NCBI GenBank assembly: GCA_963513935.1 | Contig: OY740774.1 | Span: 84,654,890-84,718,889 of the forward strand | DNA length: 64,000 nucleotides | Source of the DNA: Aphrophora alni | Lineage: Eukaryota; Arthropoda; Insecta; Hemiptera; Aphrophoridae | Direction: 5' to 3' | Shown here: in pieces, positions 1 through 14,300 of the stretch | How positions within the stretch are numbered: the first letter of the stretch is position 1 | Layout: each line of letters begins with the position of its first letter | Made by a program: the position numbers and the translations under genes | The notes under the pieces: model-generated | The model's database searches: none | Told to the model about the DNA's origin: nothing | Seen by the model: only the letters and a program-made list of their open reading frames with translations

Positions 1-812
1 ATTTCTATTATTCTCATCAGAAATCGAACGATGTCCTTTTTTAGGAATTTTTCTATGTTTGTTTTTATACGAGTCTAGGTTTAATATTATGATATTAATT
101 GAATTACACAGTTTCATTCTCAAAGATTTCATTTATTGTTTTAACTTTCATCTAACTTGTATTTATGCATCGACTTCAATTATTACAATAATGTTACAAA
201 AGTAGATTTGTTCACGTGTCTAAAAATTGTAGTTGATGGTGTAGAAATCTATCACAATGACCCAAAATGGTGGAAATAAGTTTGTCTCGGGTAAATAGAA
301 AATATCTTTTTTAACTGGTCCACCATTCGGATTTCTGAAACTATGAGATTTACAGAAAACTTTAAATGAGAACCTTAACTCCATTTTTCTCTGTAATAAA
401 ATAATGAAATTGAAATTTTGTAAACAATTCGACCGCTATTTACCAATATGGTGGCCAATTAAAAAAAAATTCTTTTAGAAACCTCTATTTTATGTTAAAT
501 TTAGGTTTTAAATACTACTCGTATTTTAAGCCTTTTCTACTCTTGAGTGGTTTTTTATATTCTTAATCCGCAGTTTAATATATTACAATACCGTTTCCAG
601 CCGCGGTAGTTTTGCGAAATGCTTATCAGTGAATTGGGCCGTGGCTTGTACAAAAATCAATAACTCAATAACTATCAAATAGTTATAATTGTTTTACCAA
701 TAAAATGACCTCTATAAAGAACTTTAGCTTCGGTCGAGGATATAAAAGAAAACATTAGAGGGATCTTATTTATTTTATAAAGTATAATGTGTTGCCTTGG
801 ACTGTTTAATAT
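1..812. other. AT-rich DNA, nothing recognised
   Basis: I see no open frame with coding character, no tandem repeat and no RNA gene here. It is the left flank of the palindromic element that starts at about 813. Confidence 0.5.
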
Positions 813-1103
813 ATAATATAGTTAATTACCTTAGAAGTTGTCCTCAGTCCGTATTATAGTTATGGCTACAGCGCTGTTTTGCTTCGTCAGGCCCGCACTA
901 ACACATAAACACGTAATACAACACATATAAAATCAGAGTATGACTCGTCGTACATAAATAATAAAATTGTTCGTGGCCACATTATAAGGTCTTACTTGTC
1001 CAGCTGCAGGTTTAGTACCATAACGGTATTGTCACTCGGGCCTGACGAAGCCGACAGTGTTCTGAGGACTGAGGACAACCTCTAAGGTTATTAACTATAT
1101 TAT
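813..1103. repeat. Palindromic element, candidate MITE or fold-back repeat
   Basis: Two arms, about 813-896 and 1037-1103, are inverted copies of each other. Both carry ATAATATAGTTAAT, then an ACCTTAGA..GTTGTCCTCAGTCC block and a GCTTCGTCAGGCCC block. The arms differ by scattered substitutions and small gaps, so the element is not brand new. The 140-bp centre is unique and has no coding potential. I could not fix a target-site duplication, so the superfamily is unknown. Confidence 0.55.
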
Positions 1104-2049
1104 GGATTTTATTTTCCTCTCTTTAATACATAATAAAAACTATCAATAATTGTTTTGTAAGAAATAATGCTTGCATACTCAACAACGGTGGACATTTTGT
1201 ACATCAGCTGTAAGACTAGTTCGTATTTGTTCCTGAACTATTTTTGAAGATGTAATAATTCACTTAATTGTTAAGATAACAAATGTTAAAATAAGTGTCT
1301 ATCATTCAATTAATTACAATATTGATAATTTATGTGTTTTATAAACTAAATTCCACAAAAAAATACGTGTATAACCGAAATTAAAACAAGAAATTGCTTC
1401 TTATTCCCATGTACAGTTTATATCTTGTAAATAGAAAAGTATTGGAATTTCGTTTAAAATCTTAATTCTATTTAAAATAAGGGTTTCCTTATAAATTTTA
1501 AAATTTACTGCTGAAATGGAGGTCTAATTTAAAAAAATCAAAAACACCATTTTATTACAAAGAAGAAAGTATGTAAGATCCCACATTTAAAATTGTCTGT
1601 AAATGTTATAGTTTCAGAGATGTAAATGCTGTTTTAGTTTAAAAGTTAACCGTTACATGGATGAAGAAAGGATAATATTCGCTATGATCCTAATGTGTTT
1701 GGTAAATCACAATCATAATAAACCGAGCAAATCATACATAAAACATTTAACGTACCGTAAATTTCTTTCTCAGTTTGGTGTTTACAAGAGTAGCTGTGGT
1801 TTTATTTACTGTTTCTTCTTGACTTTTGAATATTACTGTACAACAGGATCCACGTTAGGTTTAAAAGATCTATTTAGTGAATAACCAATAATCACTGTGA
1901 TACTTCGTGAACTCCCAGGCTAAAACCATTGTTATCTGACAGAACATCCACATATGAAGCCTAAAATTTATAATCTATAAAATAAGGTATTTATGTAATG
2001 TAATGAGTTTAGCTGAACAAATTTTCCAATCACGTTTTAGTTATTTCAG
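1104..2049. other. AT-rich DNA, no supported gene
   Basis: A 75-codon frame at 1657-1884 has no recognisable motif and the AT-driven composition of its surroundings. I do not call it a gene. The stretch ends at a good splice-acceptor sequence (TTTTAGTTATTTCAG) at 2035-2049. Confidence 0.45.
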
Positions 2050-2123
2050 TACAAAATGTGTATGTGATGAAAATATATTAATTCAAAACATCAGAATAGG
2101 ACACACAGTTTCCAACTTTTCCT
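2050..2123 (+). CDS. Candidate internal exon of an unrecognised host gene (exon a)
   Basis: The stretch lies between a strong acceptor (TTATTTCAG, ending at 2049) and a strong donor (CCT|GTAAGT at 2124). It is open in the frame that gives 24 full codons, including a CVC pair and a later NFS. The first base completes a split codon and one T is left at the donor, so the downstream intron is in phase 1. The next candidate exon at 15245 begins with exactly two bases, and the junction codon would be TGC (Cys). The stretch is short and AT-rich, and the implied intron is 13 kb, so this is the weakest member of the chain. I recognise no domain. The alternative is a chance coincidence of splice-like motifs. 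Confidence 0.25.
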
Positions 2124-3639
2124 GTAAGTTAGGAAAGTATCCAGTACCAACTGTTTCGGTGTTTATCACTCGCTACAATATTAAAACACCCTGTAAAAAT
2201 GATACTAACCCACCAAAGAGGTTAAACCACCCTTATTTTTACAACAGGAACTTGTTTAATTAACTTGGAAATTCATCTCGAACAAATAATTGTAGAAATT
2301 TAACCCGGAAGTGAAGTTATGAAAATTTAAACAGTTCCGTAGGCGATACGATGGGAGGAAAATCTCGTACATCCTGTCAATTAAAATATTAAAAGTACAC
2401 TGGAGATAAACTTGATTAAACTTCGCTTCGCTCCATTATGTTTACAGTTGTCAGTAAAACTTCACCTTGCACTTTTAGCACAGATTGTTATCTTGTTTTC
2501 TCTATGATATATTATCATAGTAGGTTCAGTTTACTTGTGGGAAGACACAAACTTGAATTCCTACTGTTCTGTGGGTTTATATTTTAAATAGTAAAAACTT
2601 AACATTTCTAAAAACATAATATGCATTATTAGTAATGTTTCGTTTAACAATCTACTTGGACTTATAGAGTAAACTTACTATTTAAGTTGAAAGTGGAACA
2701 ACAAAAATCATTTTTAAAAACATATTCAAATAAGGTTTATTATGAATAATTCCTAGTCGTTTCAATTTATATGATTTCAATTGAAAAGTTGAGGAAAACA
2801 AGTAATGTCTTACAGGACAATTAAAAACAACTCTCATCCAAGAATTGGCCACAATGATTTCCAAAACTTAATATAATAATAATTAAATAATAAAATATGT
2901 ATATCTGCCAAGTTAAGTAGACATCCGTCCAGTACATTATACTTTCAACGTGTTTGTTGTTGTTCTGGCAGTCACAATGATCGACCAAAGGCGAAACCAC
3001 ATTTACAATGTGGTGGAATAATGTTATATTAATATCCCCACTTATAATATAAATTGCTGCCTTTTTTAAACAGTTCTGACAAACTCAAACAATATCTAGA
3101 TAGAATGATTCCAAAAAATAATAAATATTTAAGCATTAATTCAGTAAGAAAAACACCAAAGACATAAACATTGAAATATTCAATAAAATTGGAAATAACA
3201 TGTACTCTTAAAATATTGTCAAGCTATATCGCAAATTAACAGAAAATAGTATTAATAATAAACCTTTCTCAGATGGAAATTTCTTAGGTCTGTCTTTCAC
3301 TGGGATAGCTAGAGCGGGTCTACAGTACTAGTACAAATTCAACTCTGTTATTGCACTTTAATTGAATATTTATTGTGCTGTGTTTACCTTTATGAAATGT
3401 TATTTAAATAGGTATTTTAATATTACAAATTACACACATCATTAAAATATTATAATATTTTTAATTAAATATTTTTAATTTTTCATAAAATAATCTTAAA
3501 AAAAAAAAATGAACGTTTTTACGTTTAGCTTACTCCATACATAAATTTTCATCTACTGTATATACTAGTGAAATGCTTACGATATGTACTGATCTCGAAA
3601 GAAAATTATATATACAACGAAACAACATTAATAATTAAT
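2124..3639. other. AT-rich DNA, no supported gene
   Basis: A frame reads on from exon a to 2263 but has no coding character beyond the donor site. Otherwise I see only AT-rich unique-looking sequence with short A and T runs. Confidence 0.4.
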
Positions 3640-4015
3640 AGTATAAAATAATACATCTAAACAATATAACAATACACCTAAATAATGGTGATTAGTTACT
3701 GGTCATATAACAAATATTAGCAACGAGATTTTAGTAAATCTTATTATTCTATATTAGTAAATCCCATTAATTGTAGTAACACTATTAAAAGACGTGAAGA
3801 TGTAGTGCTACCGAAATAGCAAATAAATATTGAACACCGGCGTCTTTGCCAGTTTATATTCTACTGACGTGGGAGAAAACTACATCCACAATATAGTATG
3901 TTTAAATCACTCTATAATAAACAATACACATAAGGTAATGATTCAGTGAAGAAGACTTTCCATATCATACACAGAAACACGAGACCGTGTTACTAAACAA
4001 TAGCATTGATACTCT
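3640..4015 (-). repeat. Dispersed repeat R1, copy 1
   Basis: On the minus strand this matches the copies at 21740-22090 and 48105-49040. Shared landmarks, in order, are GGATGTAG with TTTTC, TATTTCGGTAGC (others TATTTTGGTAGC), GATTTACTAAAAT, CTCGTTGCTAAT, and TAATCACCATTATTTAGGTG. Divergence is substantial. There is no coding content and I cannot assign a class. Confidence 0.55.
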
Positions 4016-4909
4016 TTAACTGTTGTGTTGCTTCTCAATTAATTTAATGTTTACAGAACTTTATACTATTTCCATTATAAAATTTATTTTAAGGTTTAGG
4101 ATTACAATAAACATCCAAATTCTATACCCTATGGAAGAATTGATATTTCGATATACTTTGTTTTGTACACTGGTAATCCTCAAGTTTTGTGTTAATTGTA
4201 GTTAAAAGTAATTAAGTCATTTTTACCCGAGTTTGTTTACAAATTCCTGTCATCATTATTAAATAGTTTTAACAAAGTTTGACACAATTGTTTCAGTTTT
4301 AATTGACCAATTGTTGTAACAATTATTCACAGGACATTGTGCTGAACATGAGTGTGTAAGATAGTTGTAGTTTACAACGGTAATGTCAAGAGTTAAGGTA
4401 ATGTCCACTAGCAAGGATATATGTGACATATCAATGTGCGATATGTTCTATCTCTCCCCCCTCTCCAACCACTATAACTATGCCCACTTGTCATGTAACA
4501 TGTCAGCTGACTGTATCTCATGCATTCCAAACAGCATTCATGACACCATGTCTAATTATGGTGAACTAATTTGTTGTAAAACAAATATTGTAACATATTG
4601 TGAACTATTTACTTTGGACTCTGCGTTCGTCTATTGGTCAGATACATTATTTAAAGAATTACTTTTCAATGGGTTGTCGATAGATTTAAAGTTGTATTGT
4701 TAGATCTAGGATGAATATCACATGAAAAATTACGATTTAACCATAGTCCTGAAGGTCAGTACTTTAAAATAAAATCATTTATTTTAAATATCTTCAAATT
4801 CTTTCATACTAAAAATCAGTGGCTGATCTTGGATTTTAAAATTCATAGAATGTACGTTAATTTCGAAAGTAAAATGACGCACACATCTAAATAACTTTAA
4901 TTATGAATG
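4016..4909. other. No supported gene; a 106-codon open frame noted
   Basis: The frame at 4383-4703 is long for this base composition and unusually rich in Ser, Cys and Met. It has no motif I recognise, and neither its codon use nor its flanks suggest a gene. I leave it uncalled. Confidence 0.4.
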
Positions 4910-5370
4910 GTATATAATACATTTAAATATTTATTATAATATTTACTAGACATATAATAATAATTTTCAACGAGAGTTACTATTAACAATCAAATTACTT
5001 ATATTTTATTACTTTTTTTAAATATTTTATAATAGTAACTTCCTGTAAACAAAACTCAACCAAACAATATAAGAATGTATGATAAAGCTACCAAAATAAC
5101 GAACTAATATTGGCCAGTTATATATTAATATCTTCACTGAGAGCAATAACACAGAAGGAAAATTACATCCTCAATAGCGTATCTGAAGTCACTATATAAT
5201 CATACATAACGAGGGCAAGGAATCCTTTTAAATGTAGTGTACAAAACAAGGCGCTCTTATTAAACAGTACCATGGAAAAAATTTAATTCTTGAAAAGGTC
5301 CCCAATTAAAAATTTACTGGAATAGGCTATTAAAAATTAGTTAATCACTTTAAGTGTAGGATATTCCTAA
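4910..5370 (-). repeat. Dispersed repeat R1, copy 2
   Basis: Same family and orientation as 3640-4015. The complement carries GAGGATGTAATTTTCC, then TATTAGTTCGTTATTTTGG and GTAACTCTCGTTG, then an AT-rich tail ending near 4910. The right portion contains TGTAGGATGTTAGGAATATCC, like the TGTAGGATAT starts of the copies at 21742 and 25980. Two same-orientation copies lie within 1.3 kb. Confidence 0.5.
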
Positions 5371-8300
5371 CATCCTACATTGAAGGATAACACGAATACA
5401 CCTACACAGATATAAATAAATATATACTAACATTATTCTATTATTTTCACAGCTTTGTTTAGCAAATCTTTTTTATTTTTTAAAATTTCTGTTATCTTTA
5501 ATATTTCAAAAATTTTGTTCTATCTATATCGTATCAAATAAAACATATTTTTATAGATTTGGAATTAAATATGTCCTTACTTTCTGTGGTGAATTCACGA
5601 CTGATACAGCCCAGGTCCTTGTAACGGGAGTAGACTTTGAATAAATTACACGGTGTAGGATTTCGTCGCTTCCAGTCTTTGAATTTTTAACCAGCAGGGA
5701 TATAAAGGAAAACACCTGGTTACCTACGTTGATTCTTACTAGAATAAATATTTTCCTAACTGACAATTATCTCGTTATTGTTACTGTAAGGTACCAACGT
5801 TCCCAAAAAATTTAAATATACAGAATATTTGTATTGCATTATGTTTATTAAATACTAAACGACTAAACTTTTTATAGCAACTATTAGTTATAATTCGATT
5901 TTAATATGTGTTTAGTTGGAAAGTATGTGAATGCGGTGGAATAAGAAATTTATTACTACTTAAATGATTCCAAAACAATTACTATTTCACTGTGTTCAGG
6001 TAGCCAAGCTATTTAAGTCGTGAGTTCGTATCTTCCCCCTAGACAAAAGATTGTTCAGTTTAATTCCTCCCAACCTGCCGTAAGACAAAAGGACGGCCCA
6101 CTGTAATTAAACGGTGGTTCCATAGTGAAAATTAATAACTTATAAATCAATACACTACAGACAACACCTCGTAACTAGTTACTAACACAAATAAAAATAC
6201 TCTTTTGGTACAATAAGAAATTATTTGTAAAGTTGGTAATGATTCTGCAGTTCATATTAATGACTTGGTTTAAGCGATTATTTTCAAATAACGTTTTGGG
6301 TTACTTTCTTATATTACTTGTTACTGTTGTAATTGTAGTTCCCAACATGGAGATTAGGTTAGCGTTTTTACATTTTTCATAGCTTAGGTTTAGCGCTTGA
6401 TGATGTAGTTGATTTTATACTGTTGATACTTCATGTATAAGTTGTTATATAAACAAATGATGGCAAACGTCCACTCAAACAATATCAATAATATTTAAAA
6501 AAGTTATTATTAAAATTTATATTGACAAAAATTAATATTGAGCTCAGATGCTTATACGGTTTATATATATTATATATTTCGAGCAGAACGGTTTACTTTC
6601 GAAATACAATAAGTTCATTTTAAAATAAAATTTCAAACAACTAAATGATGTTATTATTAGGTAATATAATTTTATTTGTTCGACCACTCAAACAGCAATA
6701 AGGGCCTATATATAGCAAGCAGAGTTAAAATTATTTGTTAAAAGTGTTCTACTAATTCCACAACAAAACCAATAACATTAGTTGTAACAGTAAATCTCAT
6801 TAATTGTGACATTTATTACTGTAATTTATAAAGCTAAATTAATACAATATGTGAAATACATTTCAGAACCCCTTTATATAAACACGGATATTGCCTAATT
6901 ACAAGCTGGGGATCAGTTGCAGCTCACTCCGCAGGCGTAACGACCCAATCACATGACATTCGATACCAATAAAGTTTATTTATTAACGTAATTATATAAA
7001 AATACTGAATTTAATATTTCTCACTAAACAATACATAAAACATATTGTGGTTAAGTAGTACTATTTGTTTTTAACCCGTTACTCTGACTACAAACTAGGA
7101 AGTATACTGGTGTGAATGAGATGTATCGCTTACTCTTCAAATGAAAAATAAAATTTAGCCTGAAATTATTTCCGAAACATATCCTTCCATGATAAACGAT
7201 TAATTAACATTTATTTCTATAGTTTTGATATTTTGATTCCGATTTTATAGATCGAAAATTAGAAATAAATCGTAAATAATGTCACATTAGGTCGAATCAA
7301 AGCTATTTCAAACAAATTAATATTTTTTAAAAATTAAGTGGTGAATATAAATTAAATAACTGTTTCAAGCTTTTGTTAAAAAAATTTAGAAGCATCGACA
7401 AGTTTTATTAAGCCTCTGATTTTTTTAAAAAACATTTTCCAGTTTATTTAAGAAACTTTATTTCCTTATGTGTGCGTTTTGACAGATTGATTTGGGATCT
7501 TCAGATTGGTCAAACTACGTCAGACGATTTTGGAATAATTAATATTTGTAGATTTTGTCCGTTTAAAGTAAGGAAAAAATAGTTTTAATATAAGGGTTTT
7601 AAAATATGCACATGACTTTTTTTTTAGACTCTACACGTTTCATAATTAAATGACTTATTTCACGATTTTTAATAAACACATTTAATAAATAACTAATCAA
7701 CAAGTAGTAAACGCTATATTCAAATTATTAACAATAGAATGTAAACGGAGCTCTGAAGTTATGTTCGGGTTAGATTAAAAAGCTGTTTTGTTTTTTTAAA
7801 TAAGCCGCTAAAAAGAAAATATTTTAATGTCACGCTTGATATAATATAAATGTTTTAAAATATTTTGTTTTACATTTAAAAAATGAATTGTAACAAGTTT
7901 TTAAAACGCATGCTTCAACTCGGATGCTTCAATTAAGTTTTATTTATAATTTTAATGGTGAACAATTAAAACTACCTCTAAATATACGTTTACCTCTCTC
8001 TCTCCCTGCTCTCCCTTTAACTTACAAAACTCAGTTTAATAATACGTTTGAGGCGACAATGAAGTCCTTTACATTTGTGGAAGGTTTTCAATGGGTGAAG
8101 GCTTTTGAGGGGGTTTTTAACAACAATTTCATATACTTTTAGGTTCTATGGAATGAGAACGTCGAAGGTTAAAGTGAAGTTTGAAACAGAAAAAAACATT
8201 TTGGTTTACTTTTTTGTAATAATAATATTTCGTAAGTACGATGAGTGTAAGTAAATGCTTTATTAGGCAGTATTCGATAAACTAAGAGTTACCCAAATTT

Positions 8301-11300
8301 ACAGGGACTTAATTTCAAGCGATATGTTTACACTTTATTACGAGCAAAACTTCTGTCAATATGTCAATCGTCAAATGAAAGTAAGAGTACAATTTCCAAA
8401 ACAACTATTGTTACTTCTGCACGAACCTCTGTGGTACTAAGCCACTAGAGGCAAGGCCACTTCTTCAAGCATTCGTCTATTTTAATTTTTGATTTAACCA
8501 TTAGAGGTTCTTGTTTTGTTACGCTTTTAAGCGTAAATTTGGTTACGATGCGTTATAAAATGAAGAACAAGAAATTCTTTGAAAATACTCCGAATGATTT
8601 TTGTACAAGATTTAATAAAATAATTTTTCGTTTTAAAATTCCGTCTGTTTATTTCAAAATATAGCAGCGAATATTCAGACTAGGAAGCGGGTGCTTGCTC
8701 AAAAATATAAATATAATCGTGTCAAAGAGACATAACAAACAGTTCTAAAGAAAAACTTCCCTACGAGTTCGTTCACTAGCCACTGAAATCCTTCTGTGGT
8801 AGAAATAAATGCCCGTTTATATACATAGGTACACTGTAATATTTACAACCATTGTAATTACAGTGAATAGTAAATTACAATCATAAGAAGCAGGACAACA
8901 ATAAAACATATAACATTTATTATTACTCCGTGAGTGCGGTGTCCCTGTTTACAGTAGCTGTGTGGTTACTTCTTTGTCTTTGAATATTGCTGTACGTCAC
9001 GTGTCACATTACGTTTACAATAATAGTTTATTGAACGTATTAAAATATCTAAGGTCTGCTGGTCACAGAACTACTAGTAAAGAGAAGAAGTTTCCGTTAG
9101 TTGTACAGATTCCAGTATAAGTCAATAAGAACACGACAATGATCACGTGGTGTGATATTATTCTGCTTCTACTACAGTCTGGTTTTATTGTTAGGAGTGA
9201 CTGTGATAAATCTACCACTTTGAATACAAATGTCAGCTCTACCTGAGGTCTAAATGTTGCTTTCCAATGTAAGTTTTATGAATAAACCTCGGTTTAAAAT
9301 GCTAATTTTATAAAACAACGTTGCATTATATAGGGTCGGATATACACGTTATGTGAGTGAAATATTGGAATTTAGTGAAGAGTATTTTGTTGACGTTGGT
9401 AAACATTATATATTTTTTCTTTTTATGGGATATTTTAATAAAAATGATTGTGAAGGAATCTCTAATCTCTTTGATTATGTCGGGAACTTTGGCATGAAGT
9501 GCTTTTCAGTTTTATATTTATAGAAAGTTTGAACTCAGTTCTAATTTGAGTTTATCTAGAATCTCTTTTAGGATAACTTAAAAAAAGTTTTTCTAACATT
9601 GATTCAAAATTATAAATATCTTTAAAATAATATTACACTTGTTATTTAGATAGACTTTCATAATAATTTTTTTTTTATTGTATACCAGAACTTTTTGCGT
9701 TAATAAACGCATATTATAAACTTCACAAAAGTAAGCTATTGAGGGAGTTCATAGAACCTGTAAGTAACAAAAATCCTGCACAAATTATTTTTTAATTTTG
9801 ATAATCGGTTTCCATTACGTAATTTTCTGATCTAGTGGGGTGAATGAGTTGTTTCAAGATTCATAGAATCAATGCATGTTTCATAGTTTTGGGTGTCATC
9901 CTTACATGAAAGGAATCGTGTAATGAGAAGTTTTGTACAAGAACATTTTTAATCAAATGTTTTTGTTTGTTTTTCATAATGACATTTTTTTTCAATGTTT
10001 TTATCTAGAATACCCAAACTATTATGTAAAAAACTGCGATATATTCAGTACTCCAAAAAAACTCTTCGGTGTTTCAAAAATAATGGTTCTTTTAAGTTTT
10101 ATAAAATACCAAAACGAATTTTATTTATTTATATCCAAATGCACCTTACTTGTCAATATCCGATTGCCAACGATATACGAATATTTCAGAATCATTATTT
10201 CAGTCAATTTTTAATGATTTTAATCACCTAATGATGTCACATCCTTGAAACCAGTTACCCACAAACTTATAGAAGATTATTTCCAAAAGAATAAATGAAT
10301 TGAATATTCTGTCTAAAACTTTGCTTTGACAAAGACATAACTTCCTCCAAACTTGTATACTTAGACTTAAGCTATATTGTACAAAGCAAGAGTTCCTTAA
10401 GACAATACACTTTTTTATGAAACTAGTATTTAAATTTTTCTCAATAGTTAAACATAAAAATATATATGTTATGTTATATTCTTAATAATGATGTTGTTTT
10501 TATAAACATGGGTATAATGGAAAGAAAATTAACTTTTCGTCATAGCCTTACAAATTATAAGAAACAATTTAATGATTAAAGTAGTAACTTTTAACATTTC
10601 GGTATGAATTTAATAAAAACTATATACAGAGTGTTATGAAAGTATGGAAACATTTTGATATCTTTTAATGAATAACATACCAAAAAACAAGACAGGTACT
10701 GTACACAGGGACACCATTCAAACAGCGAAATAAAAAAAACTTTAGGTAGGCTGCTCCACGGGTCTAAGTTTTAATTTGCAATTTCGAGTAATTAAAATGT
10801 TGGGATAATCATCTGTGAGTAGGCGGCAGTGGCGTCCCCAAGAGCCCGTATTAGTCCAGCGACGGTGATTAGAAATTTCCTTATTGTTCTGCTATAGAGC
10901 ACAATATCAATGAAGTAAGGTTAAGTGTGTCTAGTGATATTTTATATCTAAACATTTAATTCAGTGATATATTGTAGTTAATTATCAAAGCAGGTTACTT
11001 GAGTGGTGATTGATTGGACTGTGTCATTTGTGTGTAATTGTGCGGCTATATTTTAAGTGTTGAGAGACCCACTGATCATCCCCAAAGTGCCCAGGCGGTC
11101 AGCCAAATACGTCTTTCACCTATTTCACCCTTAACAAATTACCTATTACCATTTCATAATAAACGATATTGTCATGTTGTAATTCGTTTCCCCTTCCTTA
11201 ATTTTCATACCCATTGGTTTCATTAGTTGTAAACCTTATCAAGATAAATAATTTGTTTAATTAAATAGGAAGTGCGTACATAATATAAACTAAAAATACG

Positions 11301-14300
11301 TATAGCCTAACTAAAGTATTATTAATATATTAACATCTTTCTCTTTCTGTATAAAAAAAAAACTGAAATGGAAACTTAACACTGTAGCTCTACTCAATTG
11401 AATTTACAACTTGTAAAGAAACCACTATTTTAGTTCTTCTCAACAGACAAAATGGTAGTAGTTATAGAATGTACTGTTATTATTATTATTATTATTTTAA
11501 ATTTATCGTTTATAAACAATTTTAATAGTTTTGAAAACAACGGATCTAAATTTATAGAAATTAATGAAGTACACATTAATCCTTACTAAATTGCGTTCAG
11601 ACATGCTTTTGGGCTGCTTTTAGTGGATTAACGTGAATCAAGTTTAAACTGTAAACATAAGGGTAATTCTGTAGCTGACTAACAAACAACTTAGTGATAT
11701 CTTTTTTCTGAGCATTCGTTAAGTCTTATTTATTACATCTGTACCAAATACTTAGTGATTTGTGTACTATTATTATATACCTCTCTCCACGTGTGGTTTG
11801 ATCTTCCTTACACTGTGATCAACATAAACGTAAATGTTACATCTATTTTTTTATACAATAAATTCAGGCGAAAAATATAGTTTTGCTATGCAATCCGTTA
11901 GCAGGTGTTTCACACAAGATATTATATATTTCGTACGTTATCAGATGTATATTGTAAGGGACATTATTTTTTTCAAACATCTTTGGGTGAAGTTCAAGTA
12001 TATTTTCCCCATGATTTTTACTTTGGGTAGATTTTAAGGGTGCATAAATTGAGTTCTGCTTCATATAACGAATCACAGTTTGAATAAAAAATAACTTTAA
12101 ACGGCAGTAGTTTTGATATTTGAAGATTATCCACAAAAATTGATCAGACTATTCTTAAAACTTTAGTACTGTCTGGTCTGAATTTGGTGTCACTTGGATT
12201 TATTGTTCGTTAGATTAAATAAATAAAGTTTTTTATGCAATAGTTTCAGTTTCACTGCATTTATTGTAACAATTTGTAATAAATTATTATTAGGCTATAA
12301 AATATTGAAAAAGGAAAAACAAAACCTGATTTTTAGCAGTGTGTACCAATTAATTAATATTTTAATTATTTTTAGAGAAAAGCTGTTAGTTATGTTGATA
12401 CACTCGGTTGAGTGAGTGATTAAGATTGTTAACCAAATAACATCTTTTTTGAAATAATACTTTACAACAAAAAACAACTCTGTTGCTAGGAAACTCTTAC
12501 ACTCATCAGATTAGGTGATTTGTTATGTCTTATACACACAATCTATTTACTAACTTTTAATGAATATATATCATAACTATTCTGGTTTTTAAATTATTGG
12601 TTACTAATTGATTGTTCATTGTTCATTATTGATATAGTTTGTACAAACATTTGTGTACTGGAATTATTGCTGAGAAATACCAAATGCGTTATGGGTTAAA
12701 TAATAAAAGCATTGCTAGGCAACTTTTGGAAGAAAAAAAAATGACACTCACGACATTGTAGATAATTCGAAAATAAACCAATAAGTACGAAAATCAAAAA
12801 TTTAATTGGGAAGGGAAAAATCAGCCAAACTAACGTAGACATAAAGTTATAATTTAATTTATAAAAACTGAAAAAAAAAAATTGAAAATAAAAATGCCTC
12901 TTTTTTAAATAAGGCAGAACGTTTTCCTGTTCTCAAGGCTTGACTACAAGGCCACGTGGTATATTTATAAGAAAGGGGGCAAAGAGTTGTTAACCCCACG
13001 ATACCATATTTGGTCATTTGTCCGTGTATAATTACGGTTACACTTGATGGTTGTTATGATTTATTGTGCTATTTATGAAATACAGCTCTTTTTGATACTA
13101 CCTGATTACGTTTGTATACAGTCATAATTACTTGACAGCTCAGGCTCTGGGTTCCTTCCGAAGATCACTACTTATAGTTTCCAACACAGTCCTTGAATAC
13201 ACAGTACCTAGGAATTAAAATAGTCTGTTGGAACTTTTTATGTTCTAGATAGTATCATTTTATAACTAGAGTTTGAGGTGAAATCCCGTCACCACCTCCC
13301 GTTTTTTTCATGCGATACTTCTTTCCTAACAGCTCTACTACCGGGTTGCGAGAACGCTAAATTGCAGAGGAATTGTTTTGCATCTAATCAGTTTACCCCC
13401 TCCCTCGCTGATGAAAATCCTTATCACGTATCAAGGTTCGAGAAGGAGTTGTGCACCAAATGTAAGAGAGACCAAGTGTGTTTAGGGAGTGTAGGTCTTC
13501 AGTCTACAGTATAACCGCTTTTTCAGGTACAGCCTCCCGAATTGTTCACCCACCAAATAATGGCTAATTAACCCCCTTTGTGATGGGTCGGGCGGCCCAG
13601 GATGTTCGGCGGCGCTCTCCAAATGTAGTATTAAATTTAATATGTGATAAGTAGTTAACGGCCTAATACTGTTTCATAGACCACTACTTTTAAATAGAGC
13701 ATCCCCTTAATATTAGTCACAGTTATTTTTTAAATTATGTTTTATATTTAATAACGTAGTTTTAATCGCTCATGAAGATGGCTGGATGAGTAGTCCAGAG
13801 TATGTGTCACTTACCCCCCCCCATACCCAAATTTCCATCCTGAACTTAACCTCTCCTAAAGATCCAACCCCACCCTTAAATCAAATACATAAAAAACTCC
13901 GGTTGCTGCAAGTTGGTCCATACCCAACGAAACGTCTTATATTGCTTTACATAATATCTTAAAATAAATTATCGAAACAACGTTTAAACTCTAAAGAAAA
14001 ATCTCCTAATAATTCATAAGAGGTTTACAAACTTTGTTAAGTAAGATTAATTAACTTAATCTCCGTGCAAAATTGCAAATAAGAATATATCTTTATTCAG
14101 ATATATAAGTTTAGGCCCAATATATATAATACATATATTCAAAGATGGCGCCTATGGTTCCTTTTCCCTTTTTATTGACAACTACTGAATTGAAATTTAT
14201 AGTGACGAACAGTTTGGTGGGTTATTTTATTTGGTTTTAGATATGATTGAGTTTAGAAAGTTTGTGCAATGTTTTTGCACTGTTTATTTCCCTTGATAAC

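Noticed and set aside
4383..4703. 106-codon plus-strand frame
   Set aside because: No recognisable motif, and the amino-acid mix looks like translated non-coding DNA.
9138..9245. Short frame starting with a signal-peptide-like hydrophobic run
   Set aside because: Only 35 codons. The hydrophobic run is the translation of a pyrimidine tract (TTATTCTGCTTCTACTACAG) and no compatible donor follows.
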